Notes under the pieces: generated by a model
Told to the model about the DNA's origin: nothing
The model's input: only the letters and a program-made list of their open reading frames with translations
Database searches by the model: none
Translations under genes and position numbers: made by a program
Part shown: positions 27,193-36,226 of the stretch, one piece after another
How positions within the stretch are numbered: the stretch's first letter is position 1
Layout of the letters: every line of letters starts with the position of its first letter
Assembly: GCF_900107405.1 (NCBI RefSeq)
Contig: NZ_FNPV01000002.1
Coordinates: forward strand, 310,001-374,000
DNA from: Tindallia californiensis
Lineage (GTDB): Bacteria > Bacillota > Clostridia > Peptostreptococcales > Tindalliaceae
DNA length: 64,000 nt
Direction: 5' to 3'

Positions 27193-28755
27193 TTATTTCT
27201 CTGCTGACAAATTTATTTTCTCGATATAAAAGTGTGGTTCTTTTTCATGCTGATATCGCTCACCTTCTATTTTTAGCAAATACAGGATATTGTCTTGTAT
27301 GCTATAATTCATCACACCTGAATACTTATGCAATGTTCGTTTTTGAGGATGGTATAAAAGAACATCTTCTTTTGATCGAAAAAGCGAATATTCTCCATAG
27401 GTGCTGCCATGCTTTACAAAACCAAAATTCGTTATCCATTCAAATTGCATCGCTTTATCATCAAAAACATAAAGACCACCATCGTAATCATAGAAATAGT
27501 TTAACCCAGACATCGCTGTTCCCAGTTCTATCATGTTGCGATTTGGATTGTTTAACACAGGCATTTTCCGAAACCCTGAACCTTCTGTTTCTTCAACTAC
27601 CTGATAATTTTCCAAATCTATTTTTATTATTGCATTGGGTGATATAGAATACAAAAAATTATTTTGTACAAAAACAGCATCTATTTCTCGCTCTGTCGTA
27701 AACACAATATCTTCATCTTCGTATATATGGTATTGTGTTTTCTCTTTACAACTATAGTATATAGTATCCTCTTCTTCTGAATAATGATATCCATGTTCGC
27801 TTAGCTTTAGGATTTTTTTCTTCTCCAAAGCACCCGTTTCTAAATGTAACCACCCTACTATTGCATTTGCTGGATCGTTATTCGGCCCATAAGAATATCC
27901 AGCTAATACATGATTTTTTACCAGTGTGTCCGGTATCAATGCCAATGATCCACTATATAGTTCTTCTATTTTTCCATTCCTTAAATCCACTTTTTTAACG
28001 CGGTTATGAAAACTTGTATAATAAATAGCTTCTTGTTCATAAGCTAAGAAAAATCTTGCATTTCTTAGCTTATCCGATGATGAAATTATTTCTTTTTTGT
28101 CTCCTTCTAGGGTTACATGAAAAAAAACATCTTCACCATTATGCCACTCATATACATAGACTCGATTATCTCTCATAAAATACCAATTTGTATCACTATA
28201 GTACGATCCAGCTCCAGCTGGTCGAGCAATTGCTTCCAAGCCACCCTCTCCAGGTAGTTCATTCCACCATATAATCATGCTTATCATTGCTATCAAATAG
28301 ATAGCCTTTGGATATTTATTGCTTAATCTAAGTATTAGAAAAGTCACCCCTACAAAAGCAAAACCGGCTATACCTATTGCAATAGGCAATAATATATAAA
28401 TTGTCCACACCATCATATCTAATAATGGGAACGAAAACTCGCTGTCAGGCTTCGGTAAGATCCGGTAAAACCCAACTACGATTGTCACAACAATTACTAA
28501 TCCTGCCACCAAGTACAAGACACTGATTTTATCTGTAACCTCGTTCACATCTTCCTTAAGGTGATTTTTAATAACATAAGTAAATAAACTTGCCGTTAAA
28601 CACACAAAGGGAATTGCCATTAATACCAAAGATTTCAAATTGCCAGTATTCTCTCCAAAAGACCTATTTATCTCAGAGCTTAGAATGAGAGATCCGTAGC
28701 TAAACCCTAAAAACGCAAGCACCAGCCCTAAAGATTTCCATGTTTTTTTCGCCAT
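27193..28755 (-). CDS. membrane protein with C-terminal propeller-like domain
   Basis: Residues 1-165 hold five hydrophobic helices (LGLVLAFLGFSYGSL, LVLMAIPFVCLTASLF, LYLVAGLVIVVTIVV and others). The remaining 355 residues show repeating short beta units (YYSDTNWYFM, AIYYTSFHNRVKKVDLRNGK, FLYSISPNAIIKIDLENYQ) as in DUF5050/WD-like propellers. ATG 28755 is preferred with AAAGGAC nearby; the longer frame to 28821 lacks a ribosome binding site. No specific family or function is recognised. It is convergent with the GAF gene and downstream of ydbC. Confidence 0.7.
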   Translation of the reverse strand: MAKKTWKSLGLVLAFLGFSYGSLILSSEINRSFGENTGNLKSLVLMAIPFVCLTASLFTYVIKNHLKEDVNEVTDKISVLYLVAGLVIVVTIVVGFYRILPKPDSEFSFPLLDMMVWTIYILLPIAIGIAGFAFVGVTFLILRLSNKYPKAIYLIAMISMIIWWNELPGEGGLEAIARPAGAGSYYSDTNWYFMRDNRVYVYEWHNGEDVFFHVTLEGDKKEIISSSDKLRNARFFLAYEQEAIYYTSFHNRVKKVDLRNGKIEELYSGSLALIPDTLVKNHVLAGYSYGPNNDPANAIVGWLHLETGALEKKKILKLSEHGYHYSEEEDTIYYSCKEKTQYHIYEDEDIVFTTEREIDAVFVQNNFLYSISPNAIIKIDLENYQVVEETEGSGFRKMPVLNNPNRNMIELGTAMSGLNYFYDYDGGLYVFDDKAMQFEWITNFGFVKHGSTYGEYSLFRSKEDVLLYHPQKRTLHKYSGVMNYSIQDNILYLLKIEGERYQHEKEPHFYIEKINLSAEK

Positions 28756-28835
28756 ATAATGTCCTTTCCTCTGCGACTTTATCATGTTCCATACAACCTT
28801 ATTTTCTTTAGGCATTATCAAGCAAGATACTAATT

Positions 28836-28863
28836 TAGCCCTCTTTCCATCATTAGAGGGCTA
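28836..28863. terminator. hairpin between the ydbC-like gene and the membrane propeller gene
   Basis: TAGCCCTCT (28836-28844) and AGAGGGCTA (28855-28863) form a perfect 9-bp stem downstream of the ydbC-like stop. The flanks are AT-rich but lack a long T-run, so efficiency is uncertain. Confidence 0.55.
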
Positions 28864-28893
28864 TTGTTAAACAGTATCTGCGTTAACAAAATT

Positions 28894-29115
28894 CTATAGA
28901 TCCATCTCATTCAATAAGTCTCTTAATCTAATCAGTTCTTCTCCAGTAAGCGTGATTCCCTTCCCCATTTTTTCGCGTCCAGGAGCCCAGTCTCTCAAAT
29001 CATATTTAGAATTCCGATCATTCCAACTTACTAAATTCAATTCTTTTTTCCAACCTTTTTTAGATTCTGAAATAACTCCATATTCTTTCTCAATATTGTA
29101 ATTAAGTGACGTCAA
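28894..29115 (-). CDS. ydbC: YdbC/PC4-like single-stranded DNA-binding protein
   Basis: A 73-residue protein of the YdbC family, structurally related to the eukaryotic coactivator PC4. The conserved KKGWKKELNLVSWN, YDLRDWAPGREKMGKGITLT and terminal leucine-rich helix are all present. Members bind single-stranded DNA as dimers; the cellular role is unclear. A GGAGG site precedes the ATG. Probably a single-gene unit, with the hairpin at 28836-28863 below it. Confidence 0.85.
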   Translation of the reverse strand: MTSLNYNIEKEYGVISESKKGWKKELNLVSWNDRNSKYDLRDWAPGREKMGKGITLTGEELIRLRDLLNEMDL

Positions 29116-29384
29116 TTCACCCTTCCTCCTTTAGCTAATAACCAATGATATATTTTGAAACCGATCTACTTCCTAACACTTTATCACAAAGCCTGTCCTT
29201 TTTCACTTTCTCTCTCTCAATATAGTACCATAGCCGCATTCAGAAATGCGATCTGTTATTCTTGTATCTGTTGACCGTCACTCTCAAATTCAATAAAACG
29301 TTACGCATAGTTTTGATAGGTTGTGGTATTATAATAAGAAAGCTCATACTTCATTGAGTATACTGAATATAAGGAAGGTTCGCT

Positions 29385-30512
29385 ATGGGAATTTCACAGA
29401 AAATAAATCGGATAAAAATCGGATATCTTACGCTTATGAGCTTGCTCTTTATTACTTTTATTATCATTCTATCTTCCACTAATCAGGTTCAGGAAAACTA
29501 TCGAATCATGCAGGAAGAACATATGGAAGTTATTATGACTGGTAGTAGCTTAAAAAGTTTATTATCAGAACAACAAGTTCAATTAGTCAGGTATATGGAT
29601 GAAAAAGATCCTGCCAGTTATTATTTTATTGTGAAACTTCAGCAAGAGATCCACAAGATGCTCACAGACCTAGGTGATTTACAAAGAAAGTCCGACGATA
29701 CGACAGATTACAAAAGACTTGTAAGAACCCTAAAAGCTACCGATGCTCCATTAGAAACATTACTAAGCAGAAGCATTACAGATGAATCAGAACGATATAC
29801 TTCCTTCGTTGCCTATGTCAGCTCGATCAATCTTGCAACCACTTTTACCGATCGAATTATTCTGCATCAATACGAACTCTATACTGAAAGAAGAATTAAA
29901 AATGAAAATAGCATTAACTTTTCCAGAGAAGTAACCGTGTTGGGCGGACTTTCCGTTTTTTTTGGAGCCTTTTATTTTTATCGTTTTTTACGAGCGAAAG
30001 TAAATGTCATGGAAGATGAAGGAAAAAAGGATAGCCTTACCGGTCTTTATAACAAAAGATATTTAGAAAAATTGATGCACTCTTATCAAGAAAAGTCCGA
30101 AGACCATACAATGCATATGGTTATTCTAGATCTTGATCATTTTAAGATCATTAATGATAAATATGGACATGTCGTTGGTGACACTGTCATAAAAATATTT
30201 TCTGATCTTATCTTAAACTCTTTAAGGAAGGAAGATTATGCCTTTCGATTTGGAGGCGAGGAGTTTTTAGTCCTTCTCTTAGGAATGAAAGATAATGATG
30301 TCCATAGAGTATGCGAAAGGATACGCAAAACCCTTGAGTCCACACCAATTCACATCAAAAATTTCACTATAACCCTTACCGTGACCATTGGTTTTGCTAA
30401 AGGAAGCACAAAGGGTGATTACTTAATGGTTTTAGAACAAGCTGATCACTTCCTATATGTCGGTAAAAGAAACGGTCGCAATCAAACCGTTTGGAAAGAC
30501 ACGGTATCATGA
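29385..30512 (+). CDS. membrane-bound diguanylate cyclase
   Basis: Synthesises cyclic di-GMP from GTP. One membrane helix (about residues 12-32), an extracytoplasmic helical sensor of about 150 residues, a second helix (about 183-205), then a GGDEF domain. The active loop reads GGEEF in RFGGEEFLVLL, the metal site DLDHFKIINDKYGH is intact, and an inhibitory I-site RxxD (RKED) lies five residues before the active loop. Activity with product inhibition is expected. An extended -10 (TGGTATTAT, 29324-29332) lies about 50 bases upstream of the start. It may feed the HD-GYP phosphodiesterase near 61 kb, both acting on the same second messenger. Confidence 0.9.
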   Translation: MGISQKINRIKIGYLTLMSLLFITFIIILSSTNQVQENYRIMQEEHMEVIMTGSSLKSLLSEQQVQLVRYMDEKDPASYYFIVKLQQEIHKMLTDLGDLQRKSDDTTDYKRLVRTLKATDAPLETLLSRSITDESERYTSFVAYVSSINLATTFTDRIILHQYELYTERRIKNENSINFSREVTVLGGLSVFFGAFYFYRFLRAKVNVMEDEGKKDSLTGLYNKRYLEKLMHSYQEKSEDHTMHMVILDLDHFKIINDKYGHVVGDTVIKIFSDLILNSLRKEDYAFRFGGEEFLVLLLGMKDNDVHRVCERIRKTLESTPIHIKNFTITLTVTIGFAKGSTKGDYLMVLEQADHFLYVGKRNGRNQTVWKDTVS

Positions 30513-30523
30513 AACCGTGTCTT
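30496..30523. terminator. hairpin at the end of the diguanylate cyclase gene
   Basis: AAGACACGGT (30496-30505) and ACCGTGTCTT (30514-30523) form a 10-bp stem enclosing the TGA stop. No T-run follows; termination is likely but weak. Confidence 0.5.
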
Positions 30524-30553
30524 AAATTCTCAGAGAAAAAGTGCGGTTACCTT

Positions 30554-31891
30554 CTATTTTACATATTGTTTCACAAACGATGTCAATACTGTTTCCAGCT
30601 TTATTTCTCCTTGCTCCTTTAATTCATAATGCACTCTGACAAATGGTTTTTGGATGTTTATCACTCGGCTTAAATCTATCGGTGTTCCAATGACAACAGC
30701 ATCGCAATCTATCTTATTGATGGTCGCTTCCAAATCCTTAAGCTGCTGATCTCCATATCCCATAGCCGGTATCAAAGCCCCAATATCAGGATATTCTTTA
30801 AATGTATCTATCAGCCTTCCTGTCAAATAGGGACGTGGATCAATAATCTCGGAAGCTCCTAAACGTTGTGCTGCTATAATACCAGCCCCTAGTTTCATTT
30901 CTCCATGGGTCAATGTAGGCCCATCCTCTACCACCACTACCCGCTTATCCTTTATTAGTTCTGGCCGGTCAACATGAATTGCTGACTCCGATTTAATAAT
31001 CATGGCCGTTGGGTTAGCTTGCTTAATATGGTTTTCTACTTGTAGTACCGCATCAGGATCAGCACTATCTATCTTATTAATAATAGTTACATCCGCTGTG
31101 CGAAGATTTACTTCTCCAGGATAATAAGACAACTCTTGCCCTGGTCGATGTGGATCTAACACCGTCACCGCTAAATCTGGTTGATAAAATGAAAAATCAT
31201 TATTCCCTCCATCCCAAACAATGACATCGCACCCACCTGGATCTTTTTCTGCTTCTCGAAGAATTGCTTCGTAATCTACCCCAGCATAAATAACATTCCC
31301 TCTGACCACATGTGGTTCATACTCTTCCATTTCCTCAATGGTACAGTGATGACGATGCAGATCTTCCACCGTAGAAAATCGTTGTACCTTTTGTTCTACC
31401 AGATTTCCATAAGGCATAGGATGTCTCACAACGATTACTTTCAAATCCATTTCCATTAGATTTTCAATGATCTTTCGAGCTGTTTGACTCTTACCACATC
31501 CAGTCCGGGTCGCACATACAGAAATGACAGGCTTATTACTTTTTAAGGTAGTGCTTTTCGGCCCCATCAATCGAAAATCAGCTCCAGCTGCATTTACTTG
31601 AGCCCCTATCCCCATTACAAACTGATAGTTTACATCACTGTAAGCAAAGATACATTCATCGACTTCTAAATCACAAATCAGTTCCCTCAGTCTTTCTTGA
31701 GGAAAGATTGGGATTCCGTGTGGATAGCGTTCTCCTGCAAGCTCTGCTGGATACTTTCTATCGTCGATATCGGGTATTTGAGCCGCTGTAAAAGCAACTA
31801 CTCTATAAAGATCATTCTCGCGAAAAACAGTATTGAAATTATGGAAGTCCCTACCTGCCGCACCAATAATAATCACTTTTTTCTCTTTCAT
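30554..31891 (-). CDS. cyclic 2,3-diphosphoglycerate synthetase-like P-loop protein
   Basis: A 445-residue P-loop NTPase of the family annotated from the archaeal cyclic 2,3-diphosphoglycerate synthetase. An N-terminal Rossmann-like region (VIIIGAAGRDFHNFN) precedes the Walker A CATRTGCGKSQTAR (about residues 125-138) and DVIVWDGGNNDF, then NKIDSAD. In non-archaeal anaerobes the substrate of this family is not established, so synthesis of the archaeal compound should not be assumed. Start at ATG 31891 with AGGAGGTTTGG upstream. It is downstream of, and on the same strand as, the flavodoxin gene, separated by a hairpin. Confidence 0.85.
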   Translation of the reverse strand: MKEKKVIIIGAAGRDFHNFNTVFRENDLYRVVAFTAAQIPDIDDRKYPAELAGERYPHGIPIFPQERLRELICDLEVDECIFAYSDVNYQFVMGIGAQVNAAGADFRLMGPKSTTLKSNKPVISVCATRTGCGKSQTARKIIENLMEMDLKVIVVRHPMPYGNLVEQKVQRFSTVEDLHRHHCTIEEMEEYEPHVVRGNVIYAGVDYEAILREAEKDPGGCDVIVWDGGNNDFSFYQPDLAVTVLDPHRPGQELSYYPGEVNLRTADVTIINKIDSADPDAVLQVENHIKQANPTAMIIKSESAIHVDRPELIKDKRVVVVEDGPTLTHGEMKLGAGIIAAQRLGASEIIDPRPYLTGRLIDTFKEYPDIGALIPAMGYGDQQLKDLEATINKIDCDAVVIGTPIDLSRVINIQKPFVRVHYELKEQGEIKLETVLTSFVKQYVK

Positions 31892-31966
31892 TTTCCAAAC
31901 CTCCTATTCCTCTTTTATTTGTTCTATCTTATCCTTCAATCTACCCCATCCCTGTCATTCTACACT

Positions 31967-31998
31967 AAAATAGAGAAACATTTCTGCTTCTCTATTTT
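31967..31998 (-). terminator. hairpin after the flavodoxin gene
   Basis: AAAATAGAGAA (31967-31977) and TTCTCTATTTT (31988-31998) form a perfect 11-bp stem between flavodoxin and the next gene. The only T-run is the stem's own end. Confidence 0.55.
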
Positions 31999-32070
31999 GG
32001 CTAAAAAACAAGTTATTCGTAATGTTTTCGGAAACGATCATTCTCTACATAAGTTTGAATCTACTGCCAG

Positions 32071-32499
32071 TTATAAAAGAGATTTCGCAAATGATTCTAT
32101 TGCTGAAATATTGTCATCAACTTCACCATCTATTTTCAATCCTTCTCCTATGATATTTGCGCCGCATTCAGCTGCTTTATCTTTTATCAAGTTGACAGCC
32201 TCGCAGTAAACATCCGGAAAATCATCACTATTGCCACAACCAAATACAGCCACATCTTTTCCTTTGAGAAGATCCTCACTCATTGAGTCATAATATGCTT
32301 GAAAGTCATCTTGTATATCTCCATAACCCCAAGTTGAAGCACCGAGAAGAATAAGATCCGCAGTTTGAACCATTTCTTTCTCTGCATTGCTAGCGTCTGC
32401 TAATGTGATATCAGCACCATCCATGTTGCTCTTTAATAGTTCAGCCACTCTCTCTGTATTCCCTGTTGTACTGCCGTAAATAATAGTAACTTTTTTCAT
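32071..32499 (-). CDS. flavodoxin
   Basis: Short-chain FMN-binding electron carrier that can replace ferredoxin when iron is scarce. The phosphate loop STTGNTE lies at residues 10-16, then the LILLGASTWGYGD and VFGCGNSDDFPDVYC FMN-binding loops. 142 residues is normal. ATG 32499 follows AAGGAGGT by 5 bases; the longer frame to 32535 is untranslated leader. A strong Fur-like box sits about 30 bases upstream, agreeing with the usual iron-starvation induction of flavodoxin. Confidence 0.94.
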   Translation of the reverse strand: MKKVTIIYGSTTGNTERVAELLKSNMDGADITLADASNAEKEMVQTADLILLGASTWGYGDIQDDFQAYYDSMSEDLLKGKDVAVFGCGNSDDFPDVYCEAVNLIKDKAAECGANIIGEGLKIDGEVDDNISAIESFAKSLL

Positions 32500-32527
32500 C
32501 CTGTTACCTCCTTGTTTCGAGTTATTT

Positions 32528-32546
32528 GATATCAATTATCATTATC
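32528..32546. promoter_or_regulatory. Fur box upstream of flavodoxin
   Basis: On the minus strand GATAATGATAATTGATATC agrees with the classical Fur consensus GATAATGATAATCATTATC at 16 of 19 positions and sits just upstream of the flavodoxin leader. Confidence 0.75.
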
Positions 32547-32600
32547 ATTATTTCAGATTGTTTTTCCTTTGTCAAGGAACAAATACGTAAGCGCTATATA

Positions 32601-32630
32601 AAAAAACAGCCTTTTTCAAGACTGTTTTTT
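32601..32630. terminator. bidirectional-type terminator after arginase
   Basis: AAAAAACAG (32601-32609) pairs with CTGTTTTTT (32622-32630); read on the minus strand it lies just after the arginase stop and ends in a run of seven T. Confidence 0.88.
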
Positions 32631-32647
32631 ACCTTTAGAGCAACTTT

Positions 32648-33553
32648 TTAGAGTAATCGATCTCCCAGCAAAGAACTTATTAGCGCTACGGCTACCTGCG
32701 CTGTTTTGTTTTTTTCGTCTAAAATTGGATTTACCTCAACAAACTCAGCGGAGACAATTAAGTCCGTTTCCGCTAGCATTTCCATAGCAAGATGCCCTTC
32801 CCGATAGCTAATACCTCCAATAACTGGTGTCCCTACTCCCGGAGCATCTGTAGGATCTAATCCATCTAAGTCAAGGGATAAATGAATCCCATCCGTTTTC
32901 CCTTTCAAATATGTCAAAGATTCCTCAATCACTTTAGTCATTCCCATTCTATCAATTTCATGCATGGTATACATTTTAATTCCCTTCGCTTTTACCAATT
33001 CCCTTTCACCCTGATCTAAATCTCTATGTCCAATCATCACTACGTTCTCTGGTTTTACTTTTGCCTTAGGGTAAAAAAGACTTGTCAAAGATTCATTGCC
33101 AACTCCCAAGCTTGCTGCCAAAGGCATTCCATGAATGTTTCCTGATGGGGAGGTGTCTTCTGTATTCAAATCAGCATGAGCATCAATCCAAATAACTCCC
33201 AAGTTTTCATAATGCTTAGAAACTCCAGCGATCGTTCCTATCGCAATGCTGTGATCTCCACCTAAAACAAGAGGAAAGCTTCCTTCTTCCACAATGTGAC
33301 TTACCTTTTCTGCCAACATTGCATTCACTCTTTCTACTTCCATTAGGTTTTTTAGATTTGTCTTTTTCTCAGAACTTTTTTTCTCCGAAAAGTCAATGTG
33401 AAGATCTCCATGATCTTCAACCTGATGGCCTAATTTCTCTATTCTGGATCGAACACCAGCATACCTCATAGCACTGGGACCCATATCCACCCCACGTCTA
33501 TTTTGGCCTAAATCCATCGGTACACCTACAATTGATACCTTCTTTTGATTCAT
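32648..33553 (-). CDS. rocF: arginase
   Basis: Manganese enzyme hydrolysing arginine to ornithine and urea. All metal-ligand motifs are present: GGDHSIAIG, DAHADLN, SLDLDGLDP and SAEFVEVNP. About 301 residues, the usual length. ATG 33553 follows AAAGGAGGAG by 5 bases; the upstream 9-codon extension is leader. It lies 90 bases below the threonine-dehydratase-like gene and ends at a strong terminator, so the two may form an amino-acid catabolic unit. Confidence 0.95.
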   Translation of the reverse strand: MNQKKVSIVGVPMDLGQNRRGVDMGPSAMRYAGVRSRIEKLGHQVEDHGDLHIDFSEKKSSEKKTNLKNLMEVERVNAMLAEKVSHIVEEGSFPLVLGGDHSIAIGTIAGVSKHYENLGVIWIDAHADLNTEDTSPSGNIHGMPLAASLGVGNESLTSLFYPKAKVKPENVVMIGHRDLDQGERELVKAKGIKMYTMHEIDRMGMTKVIEESLTYLKGKTDGIHLSLDLDGLDPTDAPGVGTPVIGGISYREGHLAMEMLAETDLIVSAEFVEVNPILDEKNKTAQVAVALISSLLGDRLL

Positions 33554-33643
33554 GGTACTCCTCCTTTGTTTTTTATACAAAATAACAAATTCTATATTTC
33601 CTTATTTGTAAAAACCATTTTCACTTTATTTGCTGATGTTATA

Positions 33644-34609
33644 TCAGTACTGTTGCATTAATTCGGTTAATACTTCCCCATCAATATTTGCACCGGATAT
33701 AATAAGTGCAATATTTTTTTCTTTCCATTTATCCCCATGTTCCATAACAGCAGCTACTGTTGTTGCACTACCTGCTTCTATTATTAATTTTTCTTTTTTT
33801 GCCATCATACTGACCGCTTTTCCAATACCTTCTTCTGACACTAGCAACAACTCATCTACACAGGTAGGCAACAACTGATAGCTAAGCTTCCCTACACCAC
33901 CTACCAACGCATCACATAGCGAAGGCTTAGTAGGATATTTTTCATAACAAACACCATCTTTCAATGATCGTACCATTGCCGGGCATGCCTCTGTCTGAAC
34001 TCCTATTATCTTGATATCAGGTTTTATCGCTTTTGCTGCCACAGCTATACCCGTTATTAAGCTTCCTCCACCTATCGGCACTACTATTAAATCCAGTTCC
34101 TTATTTTGTTCCAATAATTCAATCGCAATAGTACCTTGTCCCGCATACACCTGTGGGTCCGAGTAATAGGAATCTACATACGTCATCTTCCTATCTTTAA
34201 TATATTGCATTCCCTTCGTATGAGCATCATCATAATCTTTGCCTATTTTGATGACTTCAGCTCCATAATGTTGAATCTTCTCAATCTTACTTTGTGGTGT
34301 TCTTTCCGGAACTATCACAACTGCTTTGCTGATTCCAATCAAGTTTGCCGCATAGCTAACTGAACTCCCATGATTCCCTGATGATATAGTGGCAACTCCC
34401 AGCTCTTTTTCTTCCTTTGATAAGCTTAAGATCTTATTAAAAGCTCCACGCACCTTAAAATTTTTCATTTTTTGCAAGGATTCAAGCTTGAAAAAAATGG
34501 TTTGATCCTCGCTTCCCAGATACATCGATCTTTCTAAAGGCGTTTTTCGTATATAATCATTAATTCGCTGATGAGCTTTTTCTATCTCCAAATAATTCAA
34601 GTCTATCAT
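33644..34609 (-). CDS. threonine/serine dehydratase-like PLP enzyme
   Basis: Fold-type II PLP enzyme resembling catabolic threonine dehydratase (threonine to 2-oxobutyrate and ammonia). The Schiff-base lysine is in KNFKVRGAFNKI (about residue 55), followed by SSGNHGSSVSYAA, the phosphate loop PIGGGSLITG and a terminal SGANIDGEVL. No C-terminal ACT regulatory domain is present, so feedback by isoleucine is unlikely; serine racemase or another ammonia-lyase activity is possible. ATG 34609 lies 5 bases after AGGAGG. About 321 residues. Confidence 0.88.
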   Translation of the reverse strand: MIDLNYLEIEKAHQRINDYIRKTPLERSMYLGSEDQTIFFKLESLQKMKNFKVRGAFNKILSLSKEEKELGVATISSGNHGSSVSYAANLIGISKAVVIVPERTPQSKIEKIQHYGAEVIKIGKDYDDAHTKGMQYIKDRKMTYVDSYYSDPQVYAGQGTIAIELLEQNKELDLIVVPIGGGSLITGIAVAAKAIKPDIKIIGVQTEACPAMVRSLKDGVCYEKYPTKPSLCDALVGGVGKLSYQLLPTCVDELLLVSEEGIGKAVSMMAKKEKLIIEAGSATTVAAVMEHGDKWKEKNIALIISGANIDGEVLTELMQQY

Positions 34610-34665
34610 ACTCACCTCCTAGCTCTTTTACGTTATTTCTAGTTTATCGTTTTGATTATTCAAGC

Positions 34666-34711
34666 AATACAATAAGGATACTAGTAAGATTACCAGTATC
34701 CTTATTGTATT
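34666..34711. terminator. 17-bp perfect hairpin between the antiporter and dehydratase genes
   Basis: AATACAATAAGGATACT (34666-34682) and AGTATCCTTATTGTATT (34695-34711) form a perfect 17-bp stem with a 12-base loop, right after the antiporter stop. It probably ends the riboswitch-controlled transcript. Confidence 0.75.
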
Positions 34712-34744
34712 ATATCATAGGTTGCGCTTACTCAATAACTGTTT

Positions 34745-36160
34745 TTACTCGACTTCTGTTGCCTCTTCATTGTCATCACATTTCTCTATCGTCCACCCAG
34801 TAAATCCATATACAATATTAACAATCGGAGTGATCAAATTTAAGAACGCATAAGGCGCATATACAAAAGGATGTACCCCTAAGGTTCCCCACATGAACAC
34901 ACCACAAGTATTCCAAGGAATTAATGCCGAAGTGATGGTTCCGCCACCTTCTAAGGCTCTTGATAGGATTTTGGGATGAATTCCTTTTTCTTTATAGGTG
35001 TCACGATACATTCGACCTGGAATAACCAATGCAATATATTGCTCACCAGCAAGAAAGTTAACAGCAAAACATGTTAGTACAGTGGCTGCAACAAGAGATC
35101 CTGTTCCTTTGGCAAACCTTAGGATAAAATCTCCAATAGCATGAAGCATTCCGGTTTTTTCTAAAATCCCCCCAAAACAAAGAGCAATAAGAATAAGGGA
35201 AATGGTCCACATCATACCATCTAACCCACCACGACTCAATAAACTATCAACCACTTCATATCCACTGTCCATCGAAAAGCCGTAATGAGCCGCTTCAATA
35301 ACATCTCCCAGACTCGCTCCCTGGAAGATTGCTGCAAAAATACCACCAAGAATCACACCACTTAACAAACCAGGCAAAGCCGGTACTTTTTTAATAACAA
35401 TAATAATAACAACAATCGGTGGAATAAATAGCATTGGACTAATCATGAAGTTATCACCTATGGCACTTAACATCATATTAATCTCTTCTGCATTTAGTTC
35501 CTGTCCAGCATATCGACTTCCAAGAATTCCATACAAAATAATAGAAATAATAAAAGCCGGTATGGTTGTCCATATCATGCTTCTAATATGGTCAAACAAG
35601 GTTGCTCCAGCCATTGCCGGCGCCAGATTGGTGGTATCTGACAGAGGTGATAATTTGTCACCAAAGTAAGCACCTGAAACAATCGCACCAGCTACCATGC
35701 CTATGGGAATTCCTAGGCCAATCCCAACTCCTAATAATGCAATACCAACAGTTCCAGCTGTTGTCCATGAACTCCCTGTTGAAATAGAAACAACTGAACA
35801 AATAATAGCAGTTGCTACCAGAAATATTCCTGGCGATAATATTTGCAATCCATAATAAATCATACTGGGTACCGTACCACTCAAAATCCAAGTTCCTATC
35901 ACTGATCCAATAACCATGAGGATTAGAACAGCTTGCATTGCCATACTAATAGATTGAATCATCGCCTCTTCTAAATCAGACCATTTGAATCCCAAAGATA
36001 CAATACCAATTAATCCAGCAGCGATCGTTGCAATAATTAATGGCACATGTGGATCGGCTCCCATCAAAACCAAAGACACAAACAAAACAGCTATTAAGAA
36101 TACAATTACAAACAACGCTTGTCCCAAATTTGCCTTTTTAGGTTCTTTACTCTCTAACAC
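34745..36160 (-). CDS. NhaC family antiporter, LysW-like
   Basis: A 471-residue integral membrane protein of the NhaC/ion-transporter superfamily with about eleven helices. The SISTGSSWTTAGTVGIAL and GAYFGDKLSPLSDTTNLAPA motifs are the family's core. Proteins of this family behind lysine riboswitches have been named LysW and proposed as lysine transporters. Start GTG 36160 with AAAGGGGGA upstream. It is the second gene behind the lysine riboswitch at 37.0 kb; the switch design favours a lysine-induced, hence perhaps export or counter-transport, role. Plain Na+/H+ exchange is the alternative. Confidence 0.88.
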   Translation of the reverse strand: MLESKEPKKANLGQALFVIVFLIAVLFVSLVLMGADPHVPLIIATIAAGLIGIVSLGFKWSDLEEAMIQSISMAMQAVLILMVIGSVIGTWILSGTVPSMIYYGLQILSPGIFLVATAIICSVVSISTGSSWTTAGTVGIALLGVGIGLGIPIGMVAGAIVSGAYFGDKLSPLSDTTNLAPAMAGATLFDHIRSMIWTTIPAFIISIILYGILGSRYAGQELNAEEINMMLSAIGDNFMISPMLFIPPIVVIIIVIKKVPALPGLLSGVILGGIFAAIFQGASLGDVIEAAHYGFSMDSGYEVVDSLLSRGGLDGMMWTISLILIALCFGGILEKTGMLHAIGDFILRFAKGTGSLVAATVLTCFAVNFLAGEQYIALVIPGRMYRDTYKEKGIHPKILSRALEGGGTITSALIPWNTCGVFMWGTLGVHPFVYAPYAFLNLITPIVNIVYGFTGWTIEKCDDNEEATEVE

Positions 36161-36226
36161 GCTCAGTCCCCCTTTAATTAATCTAACATATGAGCCTTTT
36201 CTTTTCTTGTGAGAGAAACCTGATGA

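Noticed and set aside
29301-29384. c-di-GMP riboswitch in front of the diguanylate cyclase gene
   Set aside because: The conserved GEMM sequence elements are absent; only a promoter-like extended -10 is visible.
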